In this document: positions 17,227 through 26,264 of the stretch, one piece after another
Numbering within the stretch: position 1 is the stretch's first letter
Layout of the letters: every line of letters starts with the position of its first letter
Assembly (NCBI RefSeq): GCF_013822795.1
Contig: NZ_PNLB01000013.1
Span: 1 to 64,000 of the forward strand
Direction: 5' to 3'
Length of the DNA: 64,000 bases
Source: Phenylobacterium sp.
GTDB lineage: Bacteria; Pseudomonadota; Alphaproteobacteria; Caulobacterales; Caulobacteraceae
Notes under the pieces: generated by a model
Database searches by the model: none
The model's input: the letters and a program-made list of their open reading frames with translations, nothing else
What the model was told of the DNA's origin: nothing
Made by a program: the position numbers and the translations under genes

Positions 17227-19035
17227 CTACCAGCCGCAGCTTTCGCCCTTGTTCTGGACGGTCAGCCAGTCGTTCAGCGGCTTGAAGTAGGCGGTCACCG
17301 CGCTGGCGTCCGCGCCCTTCTCGCCGGTGAAGGCGGCCATGGCTTCGGGCCACGGCTTGGACGCGCCCATTTCCAGCATGGCGTTGAACTTCTGGCCCAT
17401 TTCCTTCTCGCCATAGACCGAGCAGCGATGCAGCGGGCCCTTCCAGCCGATCTGGTTGCAGGCCGCGCGGTGGAACTGGAACTGGTAGATATGGGCCAGG
17501 AAGTAGCGGGTGTAGGGCACGTTGGCCGGCACGTGGTACTTGGCCCCCGGATCAAAGGCCTCGGCCGGACGCGATCCCGGCGCAGCAAGTCCTTGATACT
17601 TAAGGCGCAGCTTCCACCATTCGTCGTTGTAGTGCTCCGGCGTCGCCTCGCCCGAGAACACCTCCCAGCGCCAGCGGTCGACCATCAGGCCGAAGGGCAG
17701 GAAAGCGATCTTGTCGAGCGCCATCTTCAGCAGGAACGGGATGTCCTCGTCCGCGCCCGGCGCTTTGTCCAGCAGGCCGATCTGCTGGAGGTAGGTCGGG
17801 GTCAGGGCCGAGAGCCCGACGAAGTCGCCGATCGCCTCGTGGAAGCCGTCGTTTGCGCCGTTCTTGAACAGGAACGGCTGGTCCTTGTAGGCGCGTTGGT
17901 AAACGTTGTGCCCGAGCTCATGGTGAACGGTGTAGAAGTCGTCGGCGTCGACCTTGGTGCACATCTTGATGCGCACGTCGTCGCGGTCGTCGAGGTCCCA
18001 GGCCGAGGCGTGGCAGACCACTTCGCGATCCTTCGGGCGGGTGATCATCGAGCGCTGCCAGAAGGTCTCCGGCAGCGGCGAGATGCCGACCGAGGTGTAG
18101 AAGCTCTCGCCGGTCTTGACCATCTTCACCGGGTCATAGCCCTTTGAAACCAACAGCTTGTCGAGGCTGTAGCTCGACGATGCGGTCTTCGGCTGGACCA
18201 CGTCGTAGACGTTGCCCCACTGCTGGGCCCACATGTTGCCGAGCAGGTCGGCGCGGATCGGGCCGGTCCGCTTCTGCACCGCGTCGCCGTACTTGTCGTT
18301 GAGCTGGCCGCGCACGTAGCAGTGCAGATTGCGGTAGAACGGCTCAACCTGGTTCCACAGGCGGTCGGTCTCGGCCGCGAACTTGTCCGGGTCCATGTCG
18401 TAGTTGGAGCGCCACAGCGCGCCGGTGTCCTTGAAGCCCAGGTCGCGGGCCCCCTCGTTCGAGAGTTGGGCCAGCTTGGCGTAGTCGCCGCGCATCTGCG
18501 GGGCGACCGAGTGCCAGCCCTCCCAGACCGCCTTCAGCTCGGCCGGATCGCGGCTCTTGGCCAGGATTTCCTCGGCCTCGTTGAGGTTCAGGGTTTTGCC
18601 GCCGTGCTGGAACTTGCCGGCCGAGAAGGTCGAGTCCAGGCGGGTGGCGATGGTCGCCAGCTCGCCCGCGGCGCCGGGGCGGTTGGGGGCGGGCGAGACC
18701 AGGAACAGCTTGAGCAGCTTCAGCTTGCGGGCGGTGACCGGGTCGACGGCGACGCCGTCGTACTTGGCCGCCTCACGGGCGTAGCGGGCGGTCAGCTCGT
18801 TCTGCTCGGCCGTGGCCTTGGCCTCCAGCCACTGGGTGTCCTCGGTGATGTAGGTCGCCCGCACCCAGGCCGACTTGGCCACGTACTGGTTGAAGGCGGC
18901 GAGTTCGGCCTCGGCCTTGTCGACGAAGGCCTTGGCCTCGGCGGGTGTCGGCGTGGCGGGTTTGGGCGCCTGGGCCGAAGCCGGTGCGAAGGCGAACAAA
19001 GCGACCGCCGTGGCGGCCAGCAACTGTGATTTCAT
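17227..19035 (-). CDS. M2 family metallopeptidase (peptidyl-dipeptidase A, ACE-like)
   Basis: Zinc dipeptidyl carboxypeptidase of 602 residues, exported by a Sec signal peptide (MKSQLLAATAVALFAFAPASAQA). It removes C-terminal dipeptides from peptides, probably for nutrition in the periplasm. The zinc motif HHELGH is at 371-376 and the third ligand lies in GFHEAIGDF about 24 residues later, as in angiotensin-converting enzymes. I take ATG 19035, which has GGGGAC upstream, rather than the TTG at 19053. Length matches single-domain bacterial ACE homologues. Confidence 0.93.
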   Translation of the reverse strand: MKSQLLAATAVALFAFAPASAQAPKPATPTPAEAKAFVDKAEAELAAFNQYVAKSAWVRATYITEDTQWLEAKATAEQNELTARYAREAAKYDGVAVDPVTARKLKLLKLFLVSPAPNRPGAAGELATIATRLDSTFSAGKFQHGGKTLNLNEAEEILAKSRDPAELKAVWEGWHSVAPQMRGDYAKLAQLSNEGARDLGFKDTGALWRSNYDMDPDKFAAETDRLWNQVEPFYRNLHCYVRGQLNDKYGDAVQKRTGPIRADLLGNMWAQQWGNVYDVVQPKTASSSYSLDKLLVSKGYDPVKMVKTGESFYTSVGISPLPETFWQRSMITRPKDREVVCHASAWDLDDRDDVRIKMCTKVDADDFYTVHHELGHNVYQRAYKDQPFLFKNGANDGFHEAIGDFVGLSALTPTYLQQIGLLDKAPGADEDIPFLLKMALDKIAFLPFGLMVDRWRWEVFSGEATPEHYNDEWWKLRLKYQGLAAPGSRPAEAFDPGAKYHVPANVPYTRYFLAHIYQFQFHRAACNQIGWKGPLHRCSVYGEKEMGQKFNAMLEMGASKPWPEAMAAFTGEKGADASAVTAYFKPLNDWLTVQNKGESCGW

Positions 19036-19125
19036 GCGGCGAGACGTCCCCAAAGCGGCAGATGCGGCCTTCAGGCCGCGCTGCCAGGGAAAGAAACGTC
19101 TGCGAAGGATGCCGTCAAGCGGCGC

Positions 19126-19299
19126 TTAGGCGCGGGCCTCCGAGGCCGCCATGCGGATCGCGCTCTCAACCGACGCCTGGGCGTCGGATTGCGACAGATC
19201 GAGGCCCTGGGCGACCGTCTCGCCGTCCTCGTCAAAGATCCGCCAGGCCCAGCCGCACTCGGCGTGGGCGAGAGAGTAGGCGAACGGAAGATCCGTCAT
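19126..19299 (-). CDS. Small hypothetical protein (57 residues)
   Basis: Starts at ATG 19299 with a strong GGAGG five bases upstream. The sequence MTDLPFAYSLAHAECGWAWR-IFDEDGETVAQG then a helical alanine-rich end (VESAIRMAASEARA) suggests a small beta-hairpin followed by a helix, which is reminiscent of DUF2188-like or HicB-like folds. It has no signal peptide or membrane segment. I do not recognise a named family. It lies between the M2 peptidase gene and the divergent aldehyde dehydrogenase gene. Confidence 0.6.
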   Translation of the reverse strand: MTDLPFAYSLAHAECGWAWRIFDEDGETVAQGLDLSQSDAQASVESAIRMAASEARA

Positions 19300-19470
19300 A
19301 AGCGCCTCCGCCAAGCTCATGCTGCAATGCGGCATGTCCGCTTTATGACGACTCCAAGACCCACCTGAGTCAAGCTTTCGGGCGGTTGCGGCGCAACACG
19401 AAAAGTTTCATCGGAACCCTGCACGGGCCTGGGAACCTATAGCCAGGCAAGCTTGGCGAAGGGATTTTGC

Positions 19471-20940
19471 ATGTCAGATCAACCGTCTGTGGACGAACTG
19501 AAAGCCGGCGCCGCGCGCCTGATCCGCCAGGCCGCGCTGGTCGACGGCGAATGGATCGCCGCGGCGGGCGCCAACGTCATCGAGGTCGTCAATCCTGCCG
19601 ATGGAAGCGTGCTCGGCGCGGTCCCAAAGCTGCCGATAGACCAGGTCGAGCGGGCGATTCGCGCCGCCGACGCCGCCTTCCGGCCCTGGGCGGCGCTGAA
19701 GGGGGCCGAGCGCGGCGCGATCCTTTCCCAGTGGGCTCAGAAGGTTAGCGAGCACGAGACCGCCCTGGCCGCGATCATCGCGCTGGAGAACGGCAAGCCG
19801 TTCAAGGAGGCGCTGGGCGAGATCCGCTACGCAAACTCTTTCGTCAGCTGGTTCGGCAATCTGGCCCAAAGCCTGGACGGCAAGGCGATACAGAGCCCCA
19901 ACGGGCAGGATTTGATCCTCGCCTTCCAGGAACCCGTCGGTCCGGTGGCGGCGATCACGCCGTGGAACTTCCCGGCCGCGATGATCACCCGCAAGGCCGC
20001 CGCCGCGTTCGCCGCCGGATGCCCGGTGGTGCTCAAGCCCGCCTCGGCGACGCCGTTCACGGCGCTGGCGCTGGCCGCCCTGGCGCTGGAGGCCGGAGTT
20101 CCGACTGGTTGCTTCTCGGTGGTGACCGGGGCGCAGGACGTGGTCGGCGGGGCGCTGACCGCATCGCCGCTGATCCGCAAGCTGTCGTTCACGGGCTCGA
20201 CGCAGGTCGGCCGCACGCTGGCGGCGCAGTGCGCCCCGACCCTGAAGCGGCTTTCGATGGAGCTCGGCGGGGCCGCGCCGCTGCTGGTGTTCGACGACGC
20301 CGACATTGAGGTCGCGGTCGAGGGCACGGTGGCCGGCAAGTTCCGCGCCGGCGGCCAGACCTGCGTCTGCCCCAATCGGGTCTATGTGCAGGCGGGGATC
20401 CGCGAGCGCTTCGTCGAGGCGCTGGTCGCCAAGGTGAAGACCCTGAAGGTCGGCGCCCCCTTCGGCGCCGATACGGTGATCGGTCCGTTGATCGATCAGA
20501 AGGGCGTGGCCAAGGTCGAGGATCACATCGCCCGCACGGTGGCGGCCGGCGGCCAGGTGCTGACCGGCGGGTCACGGCTCGACGGCAACTTCTTCCAGCC
20601 GACCGTGACCTTCGGCGGCGACGACGATCTCTTCTGTCACGAGGAGACCTTCGGGCCGCTGGTCCCGGTGTTCGAATTCCAGACGGAAGAAGAAGCGATC
20701 GCCCGGGCCAACGCCTCGGAGTTCGGGCTGGCCGCGTTCCTGTTCACCGACGACCTGAACCGCGCGATGCGGGTCGGGCGGGCCATCGAGTCCGGCATCG
20801 TCGGGATCAACGCCGGACTGATCTCCAACGCCGCCAATCCGTTCGGCGGGGTCAAGCAGAGCGGCTATGGCCGCGAGGGCTCAGTTTACGGGATCGCCGA
20901 CTACATGCAGGTCAAGGCGCTGACCCTGGCGCTGCGCTAG
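19471..20940 (+). CDS. gabD: NAD(P)-dependent aldehyde dehydrogenase, succinate-semialdehyde type
   Basis: Oxidises succinate semialdehyde (or a similar aldehyde) to the acid, the last step of GABA degradation into the TCA cycle. It has 489 residues from ATG 19471, with GAAGGGA upstream. PWNFP is near 164-168, the general base is E264 in SMELGGAAP and the nucleophile is C298 in GGQTCVCPNR. The CVC after GGQT is typical of GabD-like enzymes. Its 3' end overlaps the convergent TetR gene by 29 bases. Confidence 0.88.
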   Translation: MSDQPSVDELKAGAARLIRQAALVDGEWIAAAGANVIEVVNPADGSVLGAVPKLPIDQVERAIRAADAAFRPWAALKGAERGAILSQWAQKVSEHETALAAIIALENGKPFKEALGEIRYANSFVSWFGNLAQSLDGKAIQSPNGQDLILAFQEPVGPVAAITPWNFPAAMITRKAAAAFAAGCPVVLKPASATPFTALALAALALEAGVPTGCFSVVTGAQDVVGGALTASPLIRKLSFTGSTQVGRTLAAQCAPTLKRLSMELGGAAPLLVFDDADIEVAVEGTVAGKFRAGGQTCVCPNRVYVQAGIRERFVEALVAKVKTLKVGAPFGADTVIGPLIDQKGVAKVEDHIARTVAAGGQVLTGGSRLDGNFFQPTVTFGGDDDLFCHEETFGPLVPVFEFQTEEEAIARANASEFGLAAFLFTDDLNRAMRVGRAIESGIVGINAGLISNAANPFGGVKQSGYGREGSVYGIADYMQVKALTLALR

Positions 20941-21574
20941 GCGGCGAGGCGCGGAGATAGCCGGTGATCAGGCGCGTGGCCTCGCCCACCAGCGCCTCGA
21001 CGGCGACCTCGTCGGTCAGCATGGCGGGACGATGGATGACCGCCGAGTGGGTCAGCGCCTCGATCGAGGTCACGCAGACGAACGCCGCCAGGTCCAGGTC
21101 GAAGGCCCCGAGTTCATCGCGACGCTCTTCGAGATAGGCCCGGAACAGACCCTGGGCCTCGCGGGGGAAGAACAGCACCTCCGTCCCGTCGCCGGCGCGC
21201 GGGGTCTGTTCGGCGAGCACGCGGTGCAACTGCGGATCGAGGCGGTGGGCCGCGACGGCGGCGGCGACCAGGGTTCGCACCATGACCTCGACCGACGCGC
21301 CGGCGATCTGCGCGACCGCGGCCTGGACGACCTGCATCAGGTCGCGGTTGTGGCGCTCGATGACGGCGGCGACCAACGCCTCCTTGCCCGGGAAGTACTG
21401 GTACAGCGAGCCGACGCTGACGCCCGCCGCGGCGGCGATGCGGTTGGTGCTGGCCCGCTCGAAGCCGTCGCGCACCAGAATGCGAGCGGTCGCCTCGACC
21501 AGGGCGTCGACCGTGGCGCGCGAGCGCGCTTGAGAGGCGTTTTTCCTCGGGTTTGTGACCGGCCTGGACGCCAG
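20912..21574 (-). CDS. TetR/AcrR family transcriptional regulator (probable CTG start)
   Basis: One-component repressor with an N-terminal HTH (ATARILVRDGFERASTNRIA then AGVSVGSLYQYFPGKEAL) and a ligand-binding C-terminal domain. Homology clearly extends upstream of the first ATG/GTG/TTG codon (GTG 21475), which would remove helix 1. In frame, CTG at 21574 is preceded by GGAGG eight bases upstream and gives a 220-residue protein beginning (M)ASRPVTNPRKN. An in-frame TAG blocks further extension. An alternative is a mutated start codon. It diverges from the DinB gene and converges on gabD, so either could be its target. Confidence 0.75.
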   Translation of the reverse strand: MASRPVTNPRKNASQARSRATVDALVEATARILVRDGFERASTNRIAAAAGVSVGSLYQYFPGKEALVAAVIERHNRDLMQVVQAAVAQIAGASVEVMVRTLVAAAVAAHRLDPQLHRVLAEQTPRAGDGTEVLFFPREAQGLFRAYLEERRDELGAFDLDLAAFVCVTSIEALTHSAVIHRPAMLTDEVAVEALVGEATRLITGYLRASPPSAAPGSAP

Positions 21575-21587
21575 GGCTCCGCCCTCC

Positions 21588-21601
21588 GAATGCGAGTATT
21601 C
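21588..21601. promoter_or_regulatory. Candidate TetR operator in the TetR/DinB intergenic region
   Basis: GAATGCGAGTATTC has inverted ends (GAAT...ATTC) and lies between the two divergent genes. Its first half, GAATGCGA, is also the first half of the palindrome at 35736-35753 upstream of another TetR operon. Confidence 0.3.
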
Positions 21602-21667
21602 AATTGCGAGCTATCGCTCATATTATTCTGAAGACTTCTGGAAAATCAATGAACTGACAGGTCCACA

Positions 21668-22171
21668 ATGAGCCAATCGCCCTATTCGCAGCTCATCGCC
21701 GTCAAGCGCTGGGCCGATCGCGGCCTCTGCGAGGTCGTCGGCCGGAACCTCGACGGCTTCAGCGATCTGGATGCGACGATCCTGCTCCGCATCTTCGACC
21801 ACATTCACGTCGTCGACCGCATCTTCCAGCATCACCTGCTGGGTCAGGCCCATCCCTATCAGGCGGCGCGATCGGAGACGCTGCCGGGGTTCGAGGCGCT
21901 GGCGGCGGGGATGCGGGAGGTGGGCGACTGGTACGGCGCCTATGTCGAGAGCCTGTCGCCCGACGACCTCGATCGGCACGTGGACTTCACCTTCACCAGC
22001 GGCAAGCCGGCGCGCATGCGACGTGGTGAAATCCTGCTCCATGTCTGCACGCACGGGACCTATCACCGCGGCAATGTCGGCGCGGTCCTGCAGCTGCGGG
22101 GGCTGAGCCCCGGCCGCGACTCGATCACCGACTATCTCGAGGAGGCGCAAGGTTCGGCGGCCGCCGCATGA
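21668..22171 (+). CDS. DinB family protein
   Basis: Four-helix DinB/YfiT-like metalloprotein of 167 residues. Putative metal ligands are histidines in DHIHVVDRIFQHHL (about 44-57) and in HVCTHGTYHRGNVG near 125-138. Members include thiol transferases and damage-inducible proteins of uncertain activity. The start of the next gene overlaps its stop (ATGA at 22168), so the two form an operon. It has no membrane or signal segment. Confidence 0.88.
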   Translation: MSQSPYSQLIAVKRWADRGLCEVVGRNLDGFSDLDATILLRIFDHIHVVDRIFQHHLLGQAHPYQAARSETLPGFEALAAGMREVGDWYGAYVESLSPDDLDRHVDFTFTSGKPARMRRGEILLHVCTHGTYHRGNVGAVLQLRGLSPGRDSITDYLEEAQGSAAAA

Positions 22172-22824
22172 GCGACACCGCAGATTTCGTACCCGCGCTC
22201 GGGCGTCACGGGCTGACCGGCGCCTACGACCAGGTGATCGCCCTGGCGACGCGCGAGCGGCGCTGGCGCGGCGCGTTGCTCCGCCTGACCGCCCCCGAGC
22301 CGGGCGACCGCATCATCGACGTCGGCTGCGGCACCGGCACCTTCGCCCTCATGCTCGAGCGGGCGTGTCCTGGGGCGCGGATCGTCGGCGTCGATCCGGA
22401 CGACGCGGTGTTGCAGATCGCACGCGGCAAGGCCGGCGCTGATCAGGTCGAGTGGCGGCAAGGCTTCGGCGACGACCTCGTCGGCGTGCTGGGCGCGCAG
22501 CCGGCGACCAAGGTCGTTTCCAGCCTGGTGCTTCACCAGTGCCCGCTGCCCGTGAAGCGCAAGATCCTGGCGGCGATGTTCGGCGTCCTGGCGCCGGGCG
22601 GCCGGGCGCTGATCGCCGACTACGGCCTGCAGCGCTCCTGGCTCATGCGCCTGCTCTTCCGGCAGGTCCAAGCCCTGGACGGCTTTGCGAACACCCGGCC
22701 CAATGCGGAGGGAATCCTGCCGCAGCTGATGACGGAGGCCGGCTTTAAGGGTGTCGAAGAGACTTGGCGAGCGCCCACGCCGACCGGTTCGATCTCGATC
22801 TATCGGGGCGAACGCCGCGCCTGA
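22168..22824 (+). CDS. Class I SAM-dependent methyltransferase
   Basis: Cytoplasmic methyltransferase of 218 residues. The SAM-binding motif I is IDVGCGTGTFA (50-60), followed by VGVDPDD as the acidic loop, and a later strand FGVLAPGGRALIADYG. The methyl acceptor is unknown; the fold resembles UbiE/MenG-type C- or O-methyltransferases acting on small molecules or lipids. It overlaps the DinB gene by four bases and is translationally coupled to it. Confidence 0.85.
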   Translation: MSDTADFVPALGRHGLTGAYDQVIALATRERRWRGALLRLTAPEPGDRIIDVGCGTGTFALMLERACPGARIVGVDPDDAVLQIARGKAGADQVEWRQGFGDDLVGVLGAQPATKVVSSLVLHQCPLPVKRKILAAMFGVLAPGGRALIADYGLQRSWLMRLLFRQVQALDGFANTRPNAEGILPQLMTEAGFKGVEETWRAPTPTGSISIYRGERRA

Positions 22825-22895
22825 CCCGAACATGCCGCATCGGGGAACCGCCGCCAGCACTCGGAACCCGACCGGCCGGCGGTCGCTAACAGACC

Positions 22896-24599
22896 ATGCG
22901 CCTGATCGCCTTCGCCACCGACTATGACGGGACGCTCGCCCATCACGGGCGGGTCGACAAGCCGACAATCGCCGCGCTCGAAGCCCTGAAGGCCGCCGGG
23001 CTCAAGCTGTTGATGGTCACCGGACGGGAGCTGCCGGACCTCCAGCAGGTGTTCGACCGTCTGGACCTGTTCGACCTGGTGGTCGCCGAGAACGGCTCGC
23101 TCCTCTACCTCCCCGCCACCCAGGAGGAGCGGCCAGTCGCCCCGCCGCCGCCGCCCGAACTGGTCGCCGCGCTCGAAGCGCGCGGCGTCGCGCCGCTGTC
23201 GGTCGGCCGCGGCATCGTAGCGACCTGGGAGCCGAACGAGACGGCGGTGCTGGAGACCATCCGCGACCTCGGCCTGGAGTGGCAGATCATCTTCAACAAG
23301 GGCGCGGTGATGGTGCTGCCGCCGGGGGTCAACAAGGCCAGCGGCCTGGCCGCGGCGCTGACCGCGATGAAGCTCTCGCCGCTCAACGTGGTGGCGATCG
23401 GCGACGCCGAGAACGACCACGCCTTCCTGACCGCCAGCGGCTGTTCGGTGGCGGTGGCCAACGCGCTGGACGCCGTCAAGGCGACCGCCGACCTGGTGAC
23501 CAAGGCCGACCACGGGGCCGGCGTCGCCGAGGCGATCGCCGCCCTGCTGGCGGAGGACTCGCCGCTGATCGCCAGCGCCGCCGCCCGCAAGCAGATCACG
23601 CTTAGTGCTGACGCCCCCGAGGCGGCGTTGCGCAGCGACCAGGGCGGCGTGCTGATCGCCGGATCTTCGGGGTTCGGCAAGTCGACCCTGGCCACGGCGC
23701 TGATCGAGAAGCTCACCGCCCAGGGCTTTCAGCTGATGATCGTCGACCCGGAGGGCGACTATGACGGCCTGCAGCCAGGCATCGTGCTGGGCGACGCCAC
23801 CCACCAGCCGACCGTGCAGGAGGCGATGGGGGTGCTCGAGGAGCCCGGCGCCCCGCCGCTGGTCGTCAATCTGCTGGGCTTCAAGGTCGAGGATCGGCCG
23901 AAGGTGTTCCGCGAGCTCATGGCCCAGGCCGGCGAGCTGGCGCGGAGCCATGCGCGGCCGCACTGGCTGGTGATCGACGAGGCGCACCACATGCTGCCGA
24001 TCGAGGCTTCCGGCGCGGCCGAGCCGGCGAGCCTGCCGCCGCTGCCGGCGATCCTGGTCACCGTGCATCCCGACCAGATGGCGCCGGCGGCGCTGGCCGG
24101 CGTGAACACCGTGCTGGCGGTGGGGCCGCAGGCCGGCGAGGTGATCAAGGCCTTCTGCAAGGCGGTCGGGACGTCGGCCCCGCGCATCCCCAAGGCGCCG
24201 GAAGGCGAGGCGGTGCTCTACTGGAGCCGGCTGGCCGGTAAGCCGATGTGGGTGGAGGCCGACCGGCCGGTGCAGGACCTGAAGCGCCACGTCCGTAAGT
24301 ACGCGGAAGGCGAGCTCGGCGAGGACAAGAGCTTTTACTTCCGGGGCCCCAAGAAGGCGCTCAACCTGCGGGCCCAGAACCTGGCGACCTTCCTGCAGAT
24401 CGCCGACGGCGTCGACGACGCCACCTGGCTGCATCACCTGCAGCGCGGCGACTACACCCGCTGGTTCCGCGCGGCGATCAAGGACGACGACCTGGCCCGG
24501 GAGGCCAAGGCCCTGCAGGCGCAGCGCGACCCGGCCGAGACGCGCAGCCGGATGCGCGAGATGGTCGAGCGCCGCTACACCGCGCCGGCCAAGACGTAG
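22896..24599 (+). CDS. HAD-IIB phosphatase fused to a HerA/DUF87-like P-loop ATPase
   Basis: Two-domain cytoplasmic protein of 567 residues. Residues 1-220 form a Cof-type HAD phosphatase: D9-Y-D11-G-T nucleophile motif, VTGRE (41-45), K147 and GDAENDHAF (169-177). Residues of about 240-560 form a P-loop ATPase with Walker A GSSGFGKST (256-264), an IVDPEGDY strand (282-289) and Walker B LVIDEAHH (358-365), the pattern of HerA/DUF87-like ATPases that select DNA or membrane substrates. The substrate of either domain is unknown. A bifunctional enzyme coupling sugar-phosphate or phosphoglycolate hydrolysis to an ATPase is unusual. It stands alone. Confidence 0.85.
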   Translation: MRLIAFATDYDGTLAHHGRVDKPTIAALEALKAAGLKLLMVTGRELPDLQQVFDRLDLFDLVVAENGSLLYLPATQEERPVAPPPPPELVAALEARGVAPLSVGRGIVATWEPNETAVLETIRDLGLEWQIIFNKGAVMVLPPGVNKASGLAAALTAMKLSPLNVVAIGDAENDHAFLTASGCSVAVANALDAVKATADLVTKADHGAGVAEAIAALLAEDSPLIASAAARKQITLSADAPEAALRSDQGGVLIAGSSGFGKSTLATALIEKLTAQGFQLMIVDPEGDYDGLQPGIVLGDATHQPTVQEAMGVLEEPGAPPLVVNLLGFKVEDRPKVFRELMAQAGELARSHARPHWLVIDEAHHMLPIEASGAAEPASLPPLPAILVTVHPDQMAPAALAGVNTVLAVGPQAGEVIKAFCKAVGTSAPRIPKAPEGEAVLYWSRLAGKPMWVEADRPVQDLKRHVRKYAEGELGEDKSFYFRGPKKALNLRAQNLATFLQIADGVDDATWLHHLQRGDYTRWFRAAIKDDDLAREAKALQAQRDPAETRSRMREMVERRYTAPAKT

Positions 24600-24662
24600 G
24601 AGGTCAGTCGCGGCCGGCGGTCGCCGTAGCTCCTGCGCCCGACGGCGGAGCGAAGGCGCCGG

Positions 24663-26078
24663 CTAAATTAACCGTGGGCGGCGGGCGGCCCAGGGCGCGG
24701 CCTGTTCCAGCTGGGCGGCGAGGCGGAAGAGCGTCGCCTCGGCCCCCATCGCCGCGACGAACTGGACGCCGACCGGCAGGCCGCCGTCCGTCCAGGCCAG
24801 CGGCATGCTCATCGCCGGCTGGCCGGTGAGGTTGAAGATCCGGGTGTTGGGCATGAAGGCCCGGCGGGCGACGCCGGCCGCGCCGGGGGCGGCGCCGCGC
24901 AGCACGCCGAGCGCGACCGGCGGCGAGCCGAGCGTCGAGGTGACCACGACATCGAAGCGGCTGAACAGTCCGGCCACGGCGCGGCCGTAGCCGTGGACGA
25001 TGCGCAGGGCGCGCACATAGTCCGAGGCGCTGTAGCCCTTGGCGTGCTGGTAGCGGGCGAAGGTCAGCGGCTCGACATCGGCCTCGACGATCGGGCGGCC
25101 GAGCTGCTGGGCGCGGTCGTCGAGATCGGCGGCGATGTGACCGGCGAGGACGGCGCTGGAGGCGGCGACCGCGGCGTCCAAGCCCGCGGGCATGGCGAAC
25201 TCTTCGACCACGTGGCCGAGCCCCGCGAGCAGGCTCACCGTGGAGGTCACCGCCTGGCGGCACTCCGCAGAGATCACGCCGGCCTCGAAGGCTTCGGTGG
25301 TGAAGCCGATGCGCAGGACGCCGGGGTCGCGGCGGCACTCTTCCAAGAACGGCCGCTGTTGCGGCGGCGCAGAATAGGGGTCGCCGATCTGCGGCGCGCA
25401 GACCGCGTCGAGCAGGGCCGCGGAGTCGCGCACCGTGCGGGTCACCGCGTGCTGGGCGTCGAAGCCGGCGATGCCGTCGCTGACCGGCGCGAACGAGACC
25501 CGGCCGCGCGAGGGCTTGAGCCCGAACAGGCCGCAACAGGAAGCCGGGATGCGGATCGAGCCGCCGGCGTCGCTGGCGTGAGCGGCGGGCACGATGCCGG
25601 CGGCGACGGCCGCGGCCGAGCCGCCCGAGGAGCCGCCGGCCGTGCGTTCGACGTCCCAGGGATTGCGGGTCGGGCCGTGGAGGTCGGGCTCGGTCGTGGC
25701 GTCGAGGCCCAGTTCCGGCAGGTTGGTCTTGCCGAAGATCACCAGGCCGGCCCGGCGATAGGCGCTGACGATCGGCGCGTCGGCGGCGGCGACCTCGTGC
25801 TGATAGAGGCGCGAGCCGGCCGAGGTCGGCCAGCCGACCACGTGGGCGGCGTAGTCCTTGACCAGGAACGGCGCGCCGGAGAGCGGGCCCTCGCGCGGGC
25901 GCTCAGCCTCGGCGCGGGCGGCGGCGAGGTCGGTGTAGATCACCGCGTTGATGGCCGGATTGACCGCTTCGAGGCGGCTGACCGCCGCTTCCAGCACCTC
26001 GGCGGCGCTGACTTCGCGGCGGGCGATCAGACCCGCCAGGCCGACGGCGTCGTGCGCCAAGTATTCCGATTGCTTCAC
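24663..26078 (-). CDS. Amidase (amidase-signature family)
   Basis: Hydrolyses an amide bond with a Ser-cisSer-Lys triad. From GTG 26078 (GGAGAGGG upstream) the protein has 471 residues, matching the family. K74 lies in FLVKDYA, the signature [14 protein letters not shown] is at 148-161, with S150 as cis-serine, and S174 in [11 protein letters not shown] is the nucleophile. Candidates are an aryl- or fatty-amide hydrolase; GatA is unlikely because gatB/gatC are absent and the C-terminus differs. It diverges from the broken DUF899 gene at 26265. Confidence 0.9.
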   Translation of the reverse strand: MKQSEYLAHDAVGLAGLIARREVSAAEVLEAAVSRLEAVNPAINAVIYTDLAAARAEAERPREGPLSGAPFLVKDYAAHVVGWPTSAGSRLYQHEVAAADAPIVSAYRRAGLVIFGKTNLPELGLDATTEPDLHGPTRNPWDVERTAGGSSGGSAAAVAAGIVPAAHASDAGGSIRIPASCCGLFGLKPSRGRVSFAPVSDGIAGFDAQHAVTRTVRDSAALLDAVCAPQIGDPYSAPPQQRPFLEECRRDPGVLRIGFTTEAFEAGVISAECRQAVTSTVSLLAGLGHVVEEFAMPAGLDAAVAASSAVLAGHIAADLDDRAQQLGRPIVEADVEPLTFARYQHAKGYSASDYVRALRIVHGYGRAVAGLFSRFDVVVTSTLGSPPVALGVLRGAAPGAAGVARRAFMPNTRIFNLTGQPAMSMPLAWTDGGLPVGVQFVAAMGAEATLFRLAAQLEQAAPWAARRPRLI

Positions 26079-26264
26079 CTTCGCCCTCTCCAGCGCCGCA
26101 CCGGCGTCTTGTGAACCACGGTCACGCCGCGACAGCCAAGCTTGATTGAAACGCTCAACGTCAGGCCGGAACCCGGGCTCTCTGCGGGCGGTTGTCGGCG
26201 TTCGGGGGCGTGGGACGTCCTTGGGGGAGCGGCCGGCCGGCCGCGCCATGAAAGGAGACCGCCG

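Noticed and set aside
22850..22895. GGAAC upstream of the HAD-ATPase fusion
   Set aside because: The -10 position reads CGCT, not CGTT, so I do not count it as an EcfG promoter.
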